64,000 nucleotides of DNA from an uncultured Clostridia bacterium (GTDB taxonomy: Bacteria; Bacillota; Clostridia; Peptostreptococcales; Anaerovoracaceae), in assembly GCA_934256595.1 (NCBI GenBank), contig CAKQOW010000005.1, positions 6,131-70,130 of the forward strand. The letters are read 5' to 3'. This document shows positions 62,530-64,000 of this stretch, in pieces; within the stretch, counting starts at the first letter, position 1, and the number at the start of each line of letters is the position of its first letter. The notes below the pieces were generated by a model. It worked only from the letters and a program-made list of their open reading frames with translations. It was not told where the DNA came from and did no database searches. The translations under genes and the position numbers were made by a program.

Positions 62530-63516
62530 TTATAGCTGCTCTATTTCCTCTACAGACAAACCTGAGGTTTCAGCTATGATATTAATATCAACACCTTTAG
62601 CCTTTAAGGCCCTCGCCATCTCCAATTTCTCTGCGGCTCTGCCGGTAGCCTCGCCTTCCTCCCTTGCCTGATATATCTCACTGGCATGGGTATGCTCTGC
62701 CAGCTCTCTTGACCTCTTATCAATCCACGCCCTCTCATCAAGGGTAACATCTCTGAATATATTCTCTGCCATATCTATAAGCCCCTCTCCATATTCAAGG
62801 AGTTCACTGGTATACCCTGCCTTTTCCTCATCTGCAGCATATTTAAGATATGCCGCAACAAGCTCTAAAGGGCTAAGTTCCGATACTGGCTTTGTTTCGT
62901 CTACAAAGCCAAGCTGTATGCAGTGAAATTCCGCCTTTTTGCCCCAAGCTATGCTTGGCTAGGCAAAACGGACAGCAACAGCTTGTCTGTTGGAACGTAG
63001 TGTTAGCCTGTCCGTCATAGGCACTCCGGCTTCTCTCTCCCTGATATCAAATACACAATGCAGTTTGTCGGCAGCGCTGTAAGGTTTGCCGTCTGCTATT
63101 GTTACAACTATACTTTTCTCCATTTTACCATATGGATCACCGCGCTTCAATGCCTTTTCCAGCAGTGCGTTTGCATAGCGAAGCGCCCTGTTGGAGTACT
63201 CCTTGAATTTTCCTGACTGCGCTTCAATATCAAGTATAAGGCCGTTCTGTGTTTCTGCCATGATGTCCATTATAGATCCCTTGCTCTCATTACTTTGACC
63301 TATGATTATCGGGTTAAGTATTCTGATACGGGTTATAGGATCAGCTTTTCTGTCGAGTATTGTATTGAGAAGTAATATCAGTGCTTTTTTTGACCTGTCA
63401 TTATCCTGCCCGAACACCGCTTTAAACACATAGTCATCAGTGAAGCTGAAATTTTTTCTTCTTGTTGTTGTAAACTGTTCTGCAATATATGCCTTTATAT
63501 CCTTTGCTATACTCAT
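62530..63516 (-). pseudogene. Rpn-family (PD-(D/E)XK) nuclease, interrupted
   Basis: The N-terminal part (FTDDYVFKAVFGQD, MDIMAETQNGLILDIEAQ, RALRYANAL) is an Rpn/DUF1703-like transposase-associated nuclease. The C-terminal part (FHCIQLGFVDETK, SPLELVAAYLKYA to SVEEIEQL) continues in the same frame, but a TAG at 62959-62961 lies within a 57-base insert. Removing those 57 bases joins the two halves without a frameshift. A shorter product from an internal ATG (62772) may still be made. The reading frame is otherwise intact. Confidence 0.85.
62938..62994 (-). repeat. 57-base double-palindrome insert in the Rpn gene
   Basis: Position and length are defined by the break in the Rpn frame. It holds two inverted repeats: CAACAG/CTGTTG (62976-62992) and TTTTGCC-CCAAGC/GCTTGG-GGCAAAA (62937-62968, loop TAT, CTA bulge). 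The insert is a multiple of three and contains one stop. I see no second copy in the window. Confidence 0.65.
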
Positions 63517-63718
63517 TATCCTGTCCTTTCTAATCCCTTAATTAATGTATTTATGTAATAATTTAACTGTACAGCTGTAGCTATATATTACCAACAGAAA
63601 CATAGTATGTCAACATATATTTTCTATTTTTTAGCATTATTATTTTATTTTCCCAATTAAGTGTAAAAATTATAGACTTTCAGCTCATTTTTTACACCTT
63701 TTTACTTCTACATAAAAC

Positions 63719-63749
63719 AGACAATCTACCTTACTACAGTAGATTGTCT
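63719..63749. terminator. Perfect 11-bp hairpin downstream of the partial surface gene
   Basis: AGACAATCTAC (63719-63729) pairs with GTAGATTGTCT (63739-63749), loop of nine bases, followed on the minus strand by GTTTT. It likely ends the surface-protein transcript. The rest of 63517-63844 has only AT-rich sequence and the 3' element. Confidence 0.65.
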
Positions 63750-63757
63750 GCATAATA

Positions 63758-63844
63758 CCTTTATTCAGTTGTTTTAATAGTTTAAGATACATACTAAGAT
63801 ATATCCCGTTAAATCTCCTGAGCAATGTACCTTATTCAGGTAAA
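63758..63844 (-). repeat. Conserved 3' untranslated element, copy 2
   Basis: Homologous to the segment at 6466-6542, with a 28-base exact match at 63814-63841. It follows the stop of the partial surface gene at 63845. Confidence 0.8.
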
Positions 63845-64000
63845 TTACTTACTCCAAATCCTTACTCCATACTTGCACTGTGTAAGAACTGTCTGTCCTA
63901 CAAGCTTATCTCCCTGATATACCAGAGCCTTTGCCTTGTAGTAGTACTTGGTTCCTTTCTTACCCTTAGTGTTGATGTATGTGTTATCTGCTTTTGTTTT
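63845..64000 (-). CDS. Surface protein C-terminus (partial)
   Basis: Only the last about 51 residues are in the window: ADNTYINTKGKKGTKYYYKAKA, LVYQGDKLVGQ and QCKYGVRIWSK before the stop at 63845-63847. They match the C-terminal fibronectin-like domain of the surface protein ending at 16794 and of the remnant at 6543, so this is a third member of the family. Confidence 0.85.
   Translation of the reverse strand, partial: KTKADNTYINTKGKKGTKYYYKAKALVYQGDKLVGQTVLTQCKYGVRIWSK

Noticed and set aside
62959..62961. Readthrough or recoding of the TAG in the Rpn gene
   Set aside because: Other genes end in TAG normally, and the stop lies inside a palindromic insert, so disruption is simpler.
1..64000. 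CRISPR array, rRNA genes, or a replication origin
   Set aside because: No regular repeat-spacer pattern, no rRNA sequence and no DnaA-box cluster noticed.

Overview
The window reads as chromosome of an anaerobic, spore-forming Clostridia-type Firmicute. It carries spmA/spmB and spoIVA, the conserved tmk-holB-ricT-tRNA methyltransferase block, AbrB-type regulators, strong AGGAGG ribosome binding sites and sigma-A promoters. I cannot name a species. Most genes lie on the minus strand. Several genes start with TTG or GTG.

Layout. 1-6.3 kb: murA (cut by the window edge), an AbrB-like regulator, spmAB, and the tmk-holB-ricT-methyltransferase operon headed by a 39-residue membrane protein. 6.5-13 kb: a truncated surface-protein 3' end, an alkyltransferase-like protein, a U32 protein, an AI-2E-type permease and small metabolic genes. 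13-20.4 kb: an AbrB-ABC exporter-SDR operon with its own operator, an orphan group of double-glycine leader peptides (including a Nif11-type Cys-rich precursor), a large InlB-repeat surface protein and a TetR regulator. 20.5-25.5 kb: an AbiE toxin-antitoxin pair, two tandem membrane-anchored XRE regulators and a Bce-like two-component pair without its transporter. 25.5-27.1 kb: a decayed mobile-element scar with IS66 ends and a broken hicB. 27-34.8 kb: an M28 lipoprotein peptidase, a MoaA-like protein without its cluster cysteines, tRNA-Arg(ACG) and a diguanylate cyclase. 35-39 kb: PhoPR and a Na/Pi cotransporter with a Pho-box-like repeat. 39-41.6 kb: metY-metA behind a Met-codon leader peptide attenuator. 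42-51 kb: the plsX-rnc-smc-ftsY-der-plsY-gpsA operon. 51-57.7 kb: a Fic module, an MFS exporter, spoIVA, a thioesterase and an XRE/acyl-CoA synthetase fusion. 57.8-64 kb: a TetM-like GTPase fused to a YacP/Rae1 NYN nuclease and coupled to miaB, a ferritin, an Rpn gene broken by a palindromic insert, and the end of another surface protein.

The most interesting signals are regulatory. The metY-metA leader has a perfect promoter, a 24-codon ORF with Met codons clustered as MNMVMMM, an intrinsic terminator, and an antiterminator pairing between the end of the leader ORF and the base of the terminator. Upstream of spoIVA a fully paired 20-bp hairpin hides the Shine-Dalgarno sequence. The GTPase-NYN fusion joins ribosome rescue and A-site mRNA cleavage in one polypeptide. 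Several regulators (AbrB, TetR, AbiEi, XRE) have clear palindromic operators on their own promoters.
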